Below, piece after piece: positions 1-11,000 of a stretch of 64,000 nucleotides of DNA (the stretch's first letter is position 1; each line of letters opens with the position of its first letter). The stretch is from Linnemannia elongata. Taxonomy: Eukaryota > Mortierellomycota > Mortierellomycetes > Mortierellales > Mortierellaceae. The DNA is taken from contig JAXBDG010000001.1 of assembly GCA_036320915.1 (NCBI GenBank), forward strand, positions 1,922,001 to 1,986,000, read 5' to 3'. A program made the translations under genes and the position numbers. The notes below the pieces were generated by a model, which was not told the origin of the DNA, searched no databases, and saw only the letters and a program-made list of their open reading frames with translations.

Positions 1-1077
1 GGGCCTGGAAGCGTCTCTTTTTGCTCTTTGCGGGACCCATGCCCATGTTGTAGACGATCACGGTCGGACGGATCTCGAACTCTATCGGGTATTCTCCTGC
101 TTCTCCTGCTCTTAAGCTCTCATGATCGGGGATGTTGCCGGAGGAAGAGGACTCATCGATTGGCGTTGTTGTTGTTGTTGTTGTTGACTGCTGTTGTTGT
201 TGCAGATCCTCGATGGTTTGGTCGCCTCCAACTTCCAGGGGAGTGTTTGCATCACCCTCGTCTTGGTCATGCACCTCGTTGTCGTCCTGCGCATCGCCTA
301 AATCCTCGTCTTCCTCACTACTGCCTTCATCCAGCTGTCTTCGGCTGTGTTGTTCATTCCTGCTACTCCTCCGCCTCACCTCCACCACTGCCCCTTCCTT
401 CTCCTCCTTGACAACTTTCCGCGCCCCAGGATTTTTGCCAACAGGTACCTTCTTTTTTGGTCGAATATCCTCCAGATCCGAGCTCATCTCCAAATACTCT
501 CGACTCAACCTCTGCCTTTCCTCTCCCCTTCTCCGACCCTCCCTCGGATCGGTCTCGAGCTGATCTAGAGTCTTTTTCGTATGGTACAGGAAGGCCTCAA
601 GTGCACATATATGATTCCCGCTGGCGGCTGTTACGATTGTGATGGGGATTGTTAGTGGGCGACGGGATTCGAAGGAGGCTTCTATTGCGCTGAAGTGGGG
701 GAGGAGGCGGATGTTTTCTGACTCGTCTGTTGAAGAAGTGGTTTTTTTTTTGATTTTTTTTTGAGTTGAGTGTTTGAAGGTTTGGTTTTTGGGAGGTAAC
801 CCATTCCATGAAAGAATGTGAGAAGGTAAAGACAAAAGAATGGTTTGTCAGTGGGTTGTTGTTTGCTTGGCTGTGAATAAATCAGTGTTTTGTCGGATGG
901 AAAGTGAGAGAAGCGAGGAGATATGAAGAGGAGGATTAAGGGAAGGGAGAGGAGGGGGGACTCACTGTCTGTGTAGAGGTAGAACTGGAGGAATCCAAAG
1001 GCGGTCAAGAAGGCCGAAAAGACAACCGTAGTCTTGAGGTGCTGTTTCTTTAATGGGTTGTACATTGCATGATCCAA
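1..1077 (-). CDS. Partial type II membrane protein, probable DUF1647-like glycosyltransferase
   Basis: The gene runs off the left edge; only its 5' part is present. Exon 1 is 1077-966 and exon 2 is 726-1 (continuing outside). The intron starts GTGAGT and ends in CAG, and splicing joins D37 to N38 in frame. Residues 16-36 form one uncleaved hydrophobic segment after a short basic N-terminus, which fits a Golgi or ER signal anchor. After it comes the string TIPITIVTAASGNHICALE, then about 160 residues of acidic and Gln/Thr-rich low-complexity sequence, then PTVIVYNMGMG. The pair 'I-V-T-A-A-S-x-N-H' and 'V-I-V-Y-(N/D)-x-G-M' resembles the first two strands of DUF1647-type nucleotide-sugar transferases. 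The family call is from motif memory and could be wrong. The disordered insert between the two strands is unusual. The exon structure is well supported because about 725 nt of exon 2 stay open. Confidence 0.55.
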
Positions 1078-2407
1078 CTATGACGGAGTGGTGAGATTAT
1101 TAGAAAGGGTGAGGAAAGTGGAAGAGAGGGGTAGAAAGGAAAGAGTGAGGAAAGAGAAAAAAGGGGTGGAGGATGGATGATAAACAAAGACAAATGCGAA
1201 AGGAAGGGAAAAGAATGACGGAGGGAGGAGCGGAAGAAGAAAAAAGTAGTTTTTTTTGAAAAGAGTAAGCAGGAAGGGGGAGATGAAGTGAGAAAGAAAA
1301 AGGAAGACGGATGGGTTGTTGCGGCTATGATTGTGGTTGTCATCGTTTGTTCTATTCTTGTCGCCGTACCCTTTCAAACAAGAAGCCACACCCCTGCCCC
1401 CCTCTTCCTTGTATACGGGCGCACATACTCTGAGTACATACAGTACATTGTGCTTTTGAACGGTGCCATTTGATACCATCTGGCTTTCCTCTGTCTCTTG
1501 CATACGATACATTTTAGCCCCAGCAAGTATACGAGTTTTAGGTTGGGATGGGCGGATAAAATGGAATCACAGGAACAAACACGAACGCACGCCCACTCTG
1601 ATTCTTCCTCGCTACTCTATTCTTCCACTGGCGCCCAGAACAGCCTTTTTCATTGTTTGCTTTGTAGTCTTCAAGCTCAACACCGTACGCTATCCTTCGA
1701 GGAACCTTAATTATGATCGATTCATGTCTCTTTGTGCATGTCTGTATGAAAACGCTATGGAGGACACAGGAACACAGTGTGCTCACAAAAAAGATTTTTA
1801 TGGCAGCGGGACAAACAAATCCCTAAAAAGAAACTTGGACATTCCAGAGAGAGGCAGACTAACCTATCTCGATAGCCTTGAACTGAAAAAGCTCAACTCT
1901 TCAACCAAACTCACACGATCAAGTGTGTAGCTCAGCGAGTATGTAGCGTGTAGCCAGCATAAAAAAAGCAGCCATCAATTTGTTTTCACGAACATCATCT
2001 CTTTTGATAAGGGACAAAAGAAAAAGACCCGCCATATGAAAGTCGCTAAAGTGCCACGGCGGACGTTGCAATTTGCTTCACATAAAGTACAAAAAAAGTG
2101 CATATTCACAAGTTCATTGCTCATGTTCAGGCGTACCTAAGAATCACTCATTCTCAAAACTGTGCACCATCAAGAAACGCAAAACAAGCAAAGCGAGTTC
2201 GACAATTGCGAAGCTTGGCGGCGTTTGGGGTGCAGCTTTTGTGTTGGTTTGGTCTTGGTCAAGGGTTTGGATTCAGCAAAAAGAGCCTGAAAAAAAAAAA
2301 AAAGATGAACAGGCGAACCGGGGCGTCGCCACGGAACACGCGCTAGTCAAGAAACGCAAAAAGGAAACGCTCTTTGACCCGCTTGGAACAAAACAAAAAA
2401 GAAGAAG
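1078..2407. other. Intergenic region with A/G-rich low complexity
   Basis: This stretch is the 5' flank of the left-edge gene, purine-rich near 1085-1300, followed by unremarkable sequence. Short open frames at 1463-1930 and elsewhere show no recognisable domain or codon pattern, and I do not call them. The right end carries the duplicated tRNA-Lys 3' flank and the 162-bp insertion described separately. Confidence 0.5.
2170..2361. repeat. 162-bp insertion flanked by a 15-bp direct repeat
   Basis: The 15-mer TCAAGAAACGCAAAA occurs at 2170-2184 and again at 2347-2361. The paralogous flank beside the second tRNA-Lys has it only once (28167-28181), with the surrounding sequence continuous. That locus therefore acts as an empty site, and 2185-2346 is an insertion with a 15-bp target-site duplication. 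The insert has an A14 run at 2290-2303 that is internal, not terminal. It has no ORF and no convincing pol III A/B boxes. It could be a SINE-like or truncated retroelement; its class is unknown. Confidence 0.7.
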
Positions 2408-2480
2408 CGCCCAACGTGGGGGTCGAACCCACAGCCTTCAGATTAAGAGTCTGACGCTCTACCGATTGAGCTAGCCGGGC
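2408..2480 (-). tRNA. tRNA-Lys (anticodon CTT), copy 1
   Basis: This is a 73-nt cloverleaf without intron. The acceptor stem GCCCGGC pairs with GTTGGGC using two G-T wobbles, and the discriminator is G. The D-arm is TAGCTCAATCGGTAGAGC. The anticodon stem CAGAC/GTCTG flanks loop TCTTAAT, with anticodon CTT at 2447-2445, exactly position 34. The T-arm GTGGGTTCGACCCCCAC supplies a perfect B box. Downstream on the minus strand there is a T run (TTTTTT near 2396-2401) suited to pol III termination. The sequence is identical across the gene to the second copy at 28227-28299. Confidence 0.97.
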
Positions 2481-2557
2481 GGATGTTACTTCAAGTTTCT
2501 TGATTATTTTGTTACTGTGGTACCCGTGAGTGGCTTTGTCATGTGCAGTTGACGCCA

Positions 2558-2568
2558 CCAACCTTGAC
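2558..2568 (+). repeat. LINE target-site duplication, left copy
   Basis: CCAACCTTGAC here recurs at 12594-12604, directly after the poly(A) tail of the LINE. If the A before each copy is counted, the repeat is 12 bp. It fixes the LINE 5' end at 2569, 88 bp upstream of the 5' end of the tRNA-Lys gene. Confidence 0.85.
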
Positions 2569-2771
2569 AAAACCTTTCCTTCGTACCACTTCAGTACCAA
2601 AAGCTCAAAACCTTAAAACCTCTTTTTACCCCTGTTCCTCGAGTTGCCAGACCGGTACCTCGACAAGAACACATCCTTCTTTCTTTTCCGCTCATTCTCA
2701 TCCCTTTTTTTTCTCCTCATTCCACATTCCATCTCCAAAAAATCAAAAAAATAATTTCTGTACCCTCCAAC

Positions 2772-5003
2772 ATGCCCTCTCCCCCGGCTTTCGAGCCCTA
2801 CCACCCCGACCCTGGAAAGCCAAAGGACATGGAGGACGTTGTTGCAACAGCGTCCCCCGAGTTCCCAACCCAGGACTTTGAGGCGGCCTTGACTACAGGC
2901 GTCCTTCCTGAGTTCGTCAAAGTCACTAGGACCAAGGCAACTCATTGGGTCAAGTTCCCCACTGCGTTCTTTGAGAAGAACAACAACCTTCCCTTTATGT
3001 CCAAGTGGGTGATGGGTGTCCTTGAAAAAGTGGCTTCCATCAAACCCAAATCCTTCTATGTGGCTACCCTTCCCTCAACCTCCCCCGAGGACAAACCGAC
3101 GGAGTATATCATCTTCCAAGTTTACTCGGGCCATGAGGCCAGTATTGCCAGTGAACACGGAGGCAAATCCAAGAACAGCGCCAACCCTGTCCTGTTCTCG
3201 ATTTTTACCCCTGAGGCCAAGGCTCAGCAACAAGGGCGGGTGATTAAATTGACTTCCCTTGGCTTCGACACCACCGCGAATCATGTTACCGCCGCTCTAA
3301 GCAAATATGGACCAATCGAATCTGTTCGTACGGGATTTAATGCAAAAGCTACTATGGCTACTGCTACGGTGACCTTCCAATCCGACTTGGCCGTTCAAAG
3401 CATCAGGGAACAAAACAAAACCTGTCTGCGGGTCCGAGATGACGTTGGCACTCTAACATTGCTAGGAAACGAAACACCGGTTGCTTACGACCGAGAGCTT
3501 ACACTAAAGCTGGCGCACCTCCCTATCGGCTGTCAACCAGGCGATGTGAAAGACGTTTTCGACTACGACATCAAGGTACCAAATGGAGTCCGCCCCTATC
3601 ACTCCATCGCCATGCCCCTAAACCCTTACAACAGGCAACGACAACCTGAGGCGTACATCCGTTTCGTCTCCATTGAGCAACGTGCGCTGCTTATGAATAA
3701 AACCATCGACATCAATGGTCATAGAACCTGCTGGATCCCTTACAACAAGCCCACCTGCCGACACTGCGGAGACCCCTCGCACTTCAAGAAGGATTGTAAC
3801 GTCCTCCAGGACACTCTCAGTAATAGAGCTGCCCGCCGTGTCAATGTTGCCCTCATTAAAGGTTTGTCTCCCACGCCCCAGAGATGGTCACGTACACCAT
3901 TGACCCAGGTTCCCAACACCAGCACCCCTACCCCCACAGCCAAGACTGCCATAACGGTCCGATCATCACCCTCCAACAGCTACGCCAGTGTTGCGGGGTC
4001 AAGGAACCGCGGCGGAGCCGCGTCAGACCCGATCACAATCAGCACTTCTACGCCTCCAACCACCACCCCCGCTTCTAGCAAAAAGGCAACTGTCCTTCCC
4101 AGTACTGCCGCTGCGGCTTCCACTAAGGCCACCGTTACAACTGCCGCCCCCACTTCCGACTGGAAAGCTCGTTTTAAAGATCTTTCGGATCGTATGACAG
4201 ACATGTCCGGTCGCCTTGACAGGGAAATCCGAGAGCTCAACGGTAGGATGCACAACATCGAGCATCAATTGGAGCTGATCTTGAAGGCTATTACAACCCC
4301 TTCGGCCCCACCGGCCCCACCGGCCCCACCAGCCCCACCAGCCCCATCGGCCCCAGCCGCCACAGACTCTGGCGCCCACACTGCCTCTCCTCCTGCCACC
4401 TCACACACTGTTCGGTCAGACGGCCCTGCTATACTTACAGATGACGTGGATATGGACCAGCAAGAAGGAGCTTGTAATGAGACCTTTGTGCCCTCAACAC
4501 CTCCCCCTGTTTCTCCACCAACTCTATCCCCAGATACACCTCTTATTCGTCATCGACATGCGGCCCCAACCAGCAGAGCAGCGCCGTACTCAGTTACCAC
4601 CGCCCGCACTCATTTGACAGGCGCCACCTCATTCAGCAAAAACGATCCACAGCGCGGAAGCAGCGGCGGCAGTGTGCGTGACGACTTGGCCCACAAAGGC
4701 AAGGCGGTCCAAAAGCGGGAGAATGTTAACCTTCAGGCGTTGCAGGATCAAATTGAGAGGCTGCAGGCAGCCAATGCAGCATTGGTAGCGGAGGGTGAGG
4801 AGAAAGAGGCCGCTCTCGCCCATATTCAAAAGCAGTTCGCCGGACTGGAGGAGAAGGAGAGGCAGAGAAATCAACCCGACAACGACTGCACTTCCTCCTT
4901 CCACGCCTCGCAGTATTATGCTGGCCCCAACTCAGAGGGCAAGGATTCGGACCCAGAGGACGGCAAGGTTTCTGCAGTTTCCAACAACAAATCTGACCTT
5001 TAA
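2772..5003 (+). CDS. LINE ORF1 protein (RRM-like and CCHC nucleic-acid-binding)
   Basis: This 743-residue ORF1 presumably coats element RNA and aids reverse transcription. Around residues 155-215 there is an RRM-like region (VIKLTSLGFDTTANHVTAAL, then KYGPIESV). Residues 329-342 form a CX2CX4HX4C zinc knuckle (CRHCGDPSHFKKDC). It is followed by a long Pro/Ala/Thr/Ser-rich disordered stretch including a P-A-P-P repeat (about residues 514-530) and, near the C-terminus (about 650-715), a Leu/Glu/Gln heptad region likely to form a coiled coil. The ATG at 2772 sits 203 bp from the mapped 5' end and is the first long in-frame start. The stop TAA overlaps the ORF2 start codon by one base. Confidence 0.9.
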   Translation: MPSPPAFEPYHPDPGKPKDMEDVVATASPEFPTQDFEAALTTGVLPEFVKVTRTKATHWVKFPTAFFEKNNNLPFMSKWVMGVLEKVASIKPKSFYVATLPSTSPEDKPTEYIIFQVYSGHEASIASEHGGKSKNSANPVLFSIFTPEAKAQQQGRVIKLTSLGFDTTANHVTAALSKYGPIESVRTGFNAKATMATATVTFQSDLAVQSIREQNKTCLRVRDDVGTLTLLGNETPVAYDRELTLKLAHLPIGCQPGDVKDVFDYDIKVPNGVRPYHSIAMPLNPYNRQRQPEAYIRFVSIEQRALLMNKTIDINGHRTCWIPYNKPTCRHCGDPSHFKKDCNVLQDTLSNRAARRVNVALIKGLSPTPQRWSRTPLTQVPNTSTPTPTAKTAITVRSSPSNSYASVAGSRNRGGAASDPITISTSTPPTTTPASSKKATVLPSTAAAASTKATVTTAAPTSDWKARFKDLSDRMTDMSGRLDREIRELNGRMHNIEHQLELILKAITTPSAPPAPPAPPAPPAPSAPAATDSGAHTASPPATSHTVRSDGPAILTDDVDMDQQEGACNETFVPSTPPPVSPPTLSPDTPLIRHRHAAPTSRAAPYSVTTARTHLTGATSFSKNDPQRGSSGGSVRDDLAHKGKAVQKRENVNLQALQDQIERLQAANAALVAEGEEKEAALAHIQKQFAGLEEKERQRNQPDNDCTSSFHASQYYAGPNSEGKDSDPEDGKVSAVSNNKSDL

Positions 5004-8000
5004 TGTTAGACACACCTATACCAACATATACGACTGGGCAATTCAACACCAGCGACATCAACGACCCCTTCCGCACCCTGACAGTGGCAACCTTTAACGT
5101 CCAGGGAGCCAATGAACCATACTATTTTACTTATTTAGCAAACTTCTGCACAACAGAGAATATCGACATCATCGGTGTTCAGGAAACAAAAATCAACGCA
5201 ACAAAAAACAAAGAGCCTCACCTTCTACGACGCGACTCGGCTTGCCCATACACTGGCCTCTGGAACCATACAGCAACACACTTCCACGGCAAAGGAGTTG
5301 GCCTATTGATACATAAACCATGGGCGCGACACATTGTGGAGACCTTCAGTGACGACAATGGACGGGGTATCGGCGTGGTCTTAGGCTTCAAGAACGACTG
5401 CCGGGTAGCGGTGATCAATTGTTACTTCCCACCAAGTGGCTCGACCACGGAGGATGTTGATTTTCCGCTGCTGAACAAGTGGGTGAAGAACCAGATCGAT
5501 AGAATGCGTAACGCTGGCAATCGTATCCTGCTGCTTGGCGATTTCAACCGAGTGGTGTCCCCATTGATCGATCGAGCACCAGACAACCTCACATCCACTA
5601 CTCCTCAACTCGACCTGTTCCCATGGCTGTCGTCCAGTCGTTTTGTGGACACTTTCCGGTTCATACACCCAACCGAGCGCGAATACACCTTCAAGACCAC
5701 CAGTCGAATTGATATGGTCTGGGCCTCACCAGGTCTGGCATCCTTTCTTGTCCGCTCCGCCATCATCCCGCGAGATACTCTCACTAGTTCCGACCACTCG
5801 GTGATGCTGGCAAGTTTCGACCTTCACACGCTTATCCACCCTATCAGTCAGGCAACACTAACCAAACAGCGCGCCAAAGGGAAGAAACTTGTGCTCGATA
5901 AAGTTGAGGACGAAGCCTGGGATGCGTTCACCACTCAAGTTGACGATGCACTCTGCAACCACAGCCAACTCATTGAGACTCCAGCTCTTGATCAGTTCCC
6001 GGCGGCGTACAGACATGGGCCAGAGACAACAGTCTTCTCCCGCGACTATCTGGAGACGTTCCCACTGGACCGGGCCTGGCTTGCCCTCCGCAACGCAATT
6101 ATGGATTCAGCCTATGCCCACTTGCCTAGTGTGAAGACAGGAGGTATGCCACCACCTCCAGACGGGGAAGGACGGATCCGTGTATTGATTGCTGACCTTG
6201 GCAACATTATTCGGGCTATCAGAGAGGCGTTCGAGTCAGATGCAGCAGTGGACGAGGACCTACAGGAGACAACACATCAACAACTGCGACGTTGGTATGG
6301 GAAGAACGGAGAGGAGATGGGGGTGAGCCCAGTTCCTGAAGTGAATGAATCAGTGGAGGAGTGGAGAAAGTGGAGAGAGGAAGTGCAGGTGCATTGGCGC
6401 CAGGCGAGACTGAACCACCAAAACTACATCGCTGCCAACAAGCAGGATATCATCAATGCGCACATCGAGAACAGGGACCAGCGCTTCGCCACGGAGACAA
6501 AAAAGACAATTCGCAACATTTTGGAGGTGTTTGACGGACGGGTGACGTTGGATCACCTCATTATCGACGGTCCTAACGGACCATACGTGGAGGACGACCC
6601 TACAGAAATCAAGAGAGAAGTGCGTGAGTACTTTGGGACAACATTCCACAAGGCACGGCCAACAGGACAGCTGAATCAGGAGTGGAGAGATGCTTACCGG
6701 CCACGGGACGATATCCAGGAGCACTGGTACAACCCAGTAATGAGCGTTCCTGACTATATGGAGGTGTGTGAGGCGATCGGGGCAGCTCCAAAGAACAAGG
6801 CGGCGGGACTCTCCGGAGTGACGGGTGACCTGTTAAAGCGATTGGGGCTGGTTGCGCAGGGGCTGTTTGTGGTGTTGGTGCAGGCGTGTATTGTGCAAGT
6901 CGCGATGCCGGAGGAGTGGCTGAAGGGTGTGATCTATTGCATCCCCAAGGGACCAGTGTGGTCAGGCAGGATTAGTGAGGTGCGCCCTATCACGTTACTA
7001 GAGCATGGCAGGAAAATCCTGTTCTCAATCATGGTGAAGCGGCTTACCACTGTGATGTCGAGATACCAAGTCTTCAAGGGGCCGAATTTTTCGGTCCTCA
7101 AGGGAACAATGACAAAGGACCCAATACACATCCTCAATGCGGTGATGGAAGACGCCCGGGAGTACAAGAAGGAGGCATGGGTGCTCCTGCAGGATATGCG
7201 TCGTTGTTTTGACTCCGTTTCCTGCGCCGAGGGTGGGATGCTGGAGTTGGGTATGCGGCACCTCAAGATCCCCAAAGAGTTTATCGAGCTGTGCCTCAAG
7301 ATCGCCGCCAACAAAACCAACCAGGTCATCACAACCTATGGCTTGACAGAGTCCTACAACCCTCGCTGCGGTCTTGACCAGGGTGGTGTCGAGTGTCCAC
7401 TTCTATGGCGGATTGCTTATGAGGCGCTGCTTGCTCGGGTCTGGGAAGACAAGCATGGCTACCTGATGTCATCGGCGGCAGCACTCCGAGACTTCCACAA
7501 GATCCCTTCCTTTGAGTCCGTGTACCTGGACACACCACTACTGATCGCCTGCCTCGCATTCATGGACGACACCAAATGGATTGCCCGCAACAAGGAACAC
7601 CTAGAGAAGATTATCGAAATTGCAATGAGTTTCTTTGAGTTGCATGGCATCGAAATCAACCCGAAAAAGACTGAGCTTATAGTTATCAATCCTTCCTGTG
7701 CCGATTTGTCCATTACAATAGGAGAAGACCGGGTCACTGCTCTCCCCCCTGCCACCTCTGCCCGCGCACTGGGCGTGTGGTTCTCTGCAGACGGTAAGGG
7801 AAAGCACACCCGACAGCTGGTCCACCAGGAGCTAACAACAATGTGTGAAATCCTGTCCCGGAAGGCGGTCACCGACAAGCAAGCCATCTACATCTTCAAC
7901 AACGTGTTCCTCCCACGTATCCAGTACCGCTTGTCGGTGACAATCCTCAGTGACAGCGAGATCAGGTCCATTGTCAGCCGGTATACGAATGTTGTCAGAC

Positions 8001-11000
8001 AAAAGGTCGAGTTAGCCCACGGAGCACCATTGAGCATCCTTTTCCACCGCCGCCTCTATGGCCTTCGACACCTTGGCGACGCCCAGATTGAAGAACAGAT
8101 TTCCACTGCGCTGCTCAGACTCAACGACCACTCCCTGCTCGGCAAGGTAGTTGCGACGCGAGCGATGGCCTTGCAAGCAGAATGCCGACTCTCGGTTTCC
8201 CCCTTTGAAGTTCCTGCTGTTGGATCCCTGTATACTCGACACAACCTCTTGGGCCACGTGTGTAGACTCTTGGTGGAACGAGGCATTACCTTTCAGTCGC
8301 CAACATCGGTAGTCAACACCACTCGACTTATCGGACCACTGCTCCCTCCCGGTCTCTACCCCAAAGTCGCCCACAAACTCTTTCTAGATGGCGTTTCATC
8401 CCTAGACGATGTGGTCTCGGAGGACGGCCTCTCCCTGGCATCCTGGACCGATCTCCGCGAGCGACTCGATCTGAAGAATAAGGTACGGAGGTGGTATACG
8501 GCGTTAGTTGATGCAGTATGTTTGCGTCCAGCTGTTCCGGCTGCCTCTGCCACTACTGCTATTGTGCCTCAAGACCCAACAAGTCACATACCTTCTCCAG
8601 CATCTGAGTCCGTCAACAACGATGTGTCATGGATGGATCGGCTCCTCGAACGACGGCAAGCCGTCGATAGTCAATACTCGTTCTCAGTTACTCCTCTCGA
8701 CGAGGGCCAAGCTCACTCCCTGGCCCAAAGTGAGGTGTGTACTCCTGCCAACGAGTCCTCTGAGGACGAACCCCTGATCGATCCCCGCCGAGCACGCCGT
8801 AGGCTTGTTGAAGAGGCCAACGAGGTCGCGACTCCCGCTGTCGATAACGTTGACGAAACCATCTTGCTTGGACTGAGTGAGGTGGTTGACTCCTTGCAGG
8901 TACGATATACTGCTCCCATTTTTATTCCTGCTGCTGCTGCTAACAACAATGGCGGCGGTGAAGGGAATGAGGAAGAGAGTAATGGAGGTGCGAGGGGGAG
9001 ACTTGGGGGTGTGTATAAAGAAAAAGAAAAAGGAAAAAAGGCCATGCGCGAAAACAGTGGGGTTTTTATCCTGGACACATCCTTGAGCGGAAAAAAGCAA
9101 GGGGCGAAAAAATTTTCAATTGCAGCCCAGGCCATGGAAAATACACGCGCCATTGAATGCTCAGATGAGCAGGTGGATCAGGACAAGGCAAAAGAGGGTT
9201 GGTTGGGTAAGGAGTGCTGTTTCTATGGAACATGCGGCTCCACTTCTTCTTCCTCTTTTTCTTCTTCTTTTTCTTTTTCTTTTTACGAGTCCTCTTCATT
9301 GCCATATCTACATTTGTTATCTTCTTCTTCTTCTTCTTCTTCTCCCTGTTTATTTGAATCTGTTGTTTCTTCTCCTCCACCTTTTCATTTTCCTCCTGCC
9401 GATGCGTCGGATGTTGACATTGCCTTGTCCGGTGGGCTTTATCCTTTGCCCCCTTCTGTTGATGTTCTTCCTCCCTCTTCTTCTTCACTTTTCCCTTCTG
9501 TCGATGACTTTTCTTTTTCTTCTTCTTCAAACTTTCCTCCTTCTTCCTTCTCTCCTTCCCTTATTACTTCACCCTCCTCCTCTCCCTTTGTTGATGATAC
9601 CACCCCTTTTTCTTCTCCTTTCCCTACCCCTTCATATCCGCCAATCGTTCCCATTTTCCAATTAGTACCCCAAACACCCCTTTCCCTTTTACCTCTTCCT
9701 TTCTTTTCTTCATTTTCTCCCTCTTTCCTTTTTTCCCTCCCCCCTTCCTTTTTTCTTCTTCCTTCTTTTGCTCCACCACCACCTCCCCTCCTCTCCCTTT
9801 CACTTCCACTACCATTTCCACCTTCACTCCCACTCCCACTTCCACTTCCACTCCCACTTCCACTTCCACTTCCACAAACCCTACCTCCCTTCACCCCTCC
9901 ATGGTCCCCGTCGTCGCCATTCCTGCCGTTGACACCATCGCCTGCCCTCAGCATAACCTCCGAGCCGGTTATCGACAAGTCGCCCTCGTCTACTCCTCGC
10001 TATGTCCCCTCGCCTCCCCTCGCCTCCCCACCAAACAACTCACCTGCACCCCCTACACCCTCAATTGTCACTCCTCCTCCTTCAATCGAACCCTCCACTC
10101 TCACTCTTACCTCGCCCGATGCGACTGACCTTATATTCGCCCGAGCGATGTTAGCTCTGGATGAGACCTGTCGTGAACGCCTTCATAAAGCCAACTTCGT
10201 CCATGATACAGCCGTCCGGAATGCCGAGACCGATAAGCAACGAAAGCAAGAGCAGATCACCATCCGGCTCAACAAGGACACAGCTAAGTACCGCAAACAG
10301 CTAGCCAAGCAACCCGTCAAGCTGGCCGAGATGTTGGCCCATATGGCTACAGAGGAAGCCAAAGCCAAGTCACGCCAAGAGATCCCCTACGTTCAGAGCT
10401 GTGCCGCTGCCGCTGCGATTCTCCGTCAAGATACTAATAACGTTGAGGCCTTCCGGGCACGTCGCCAGAATGAACTCCGCGCGGAGTTGAAGACACGACT
10501 GGTTAGGGCGTCAGTGGCAATGCGGCTTAAGGAATCGTCTCGTGCCAAGCAAGCGCAGGAACAGGCGATCAAGAAAACACAGCGACAGCAGGAGTGGCAG
10601 GCGCTTAAGGACCACCATACTGCGGTCATCGCTCGACTGTATAACGCCCTACCCAATCTAAAACGACCCTTCAACAACACAACACGATTTCCACTGCAGG
10701 AAGTATACCACTCACGCCCAACAACAGCCACAGCCGAGCCCACAAAGAAAGTCGGCCCACTGGTTGTTTCACCAGACGAGTTCACCATCTTAACGACACT
10801 TCAGAACTCACCTGTTGACAATACGACTCCCCTCATTCTCTATACGGACGGCTCCCTTATCCACTCTGGCACAGAGAAGGTGGCCATGGGATTCGGTGTT
10901 GTTGATCTCCAGCAGGATACCCATTTCCCAATCAAAGGACGGACAGACGGACACGCCTCCTCGACCAAGGTCGAGCTTATGGGTCTCATAGCGGCAGTGG

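Noticed and set aside
1463..1930. 155-residue open frame on the plus strand
   Set aside because: No domain, ordinary non-coding composition, no splice partners, and nothing alike nearby.
2290..2303. Poly(A) run in the 162-bp insert as a retroposon tail
   Set aside because: The run lies in the middle of the insert, not at the end next to the duplicated target, so it cannot be a simple 3' tail.
9439..9978. Ser/Gly/Glu-rich antisense frame within the LINE
   Set aside because: It is the complement of the pyrimidine-rich tract of ORF2, so open by composition alone.
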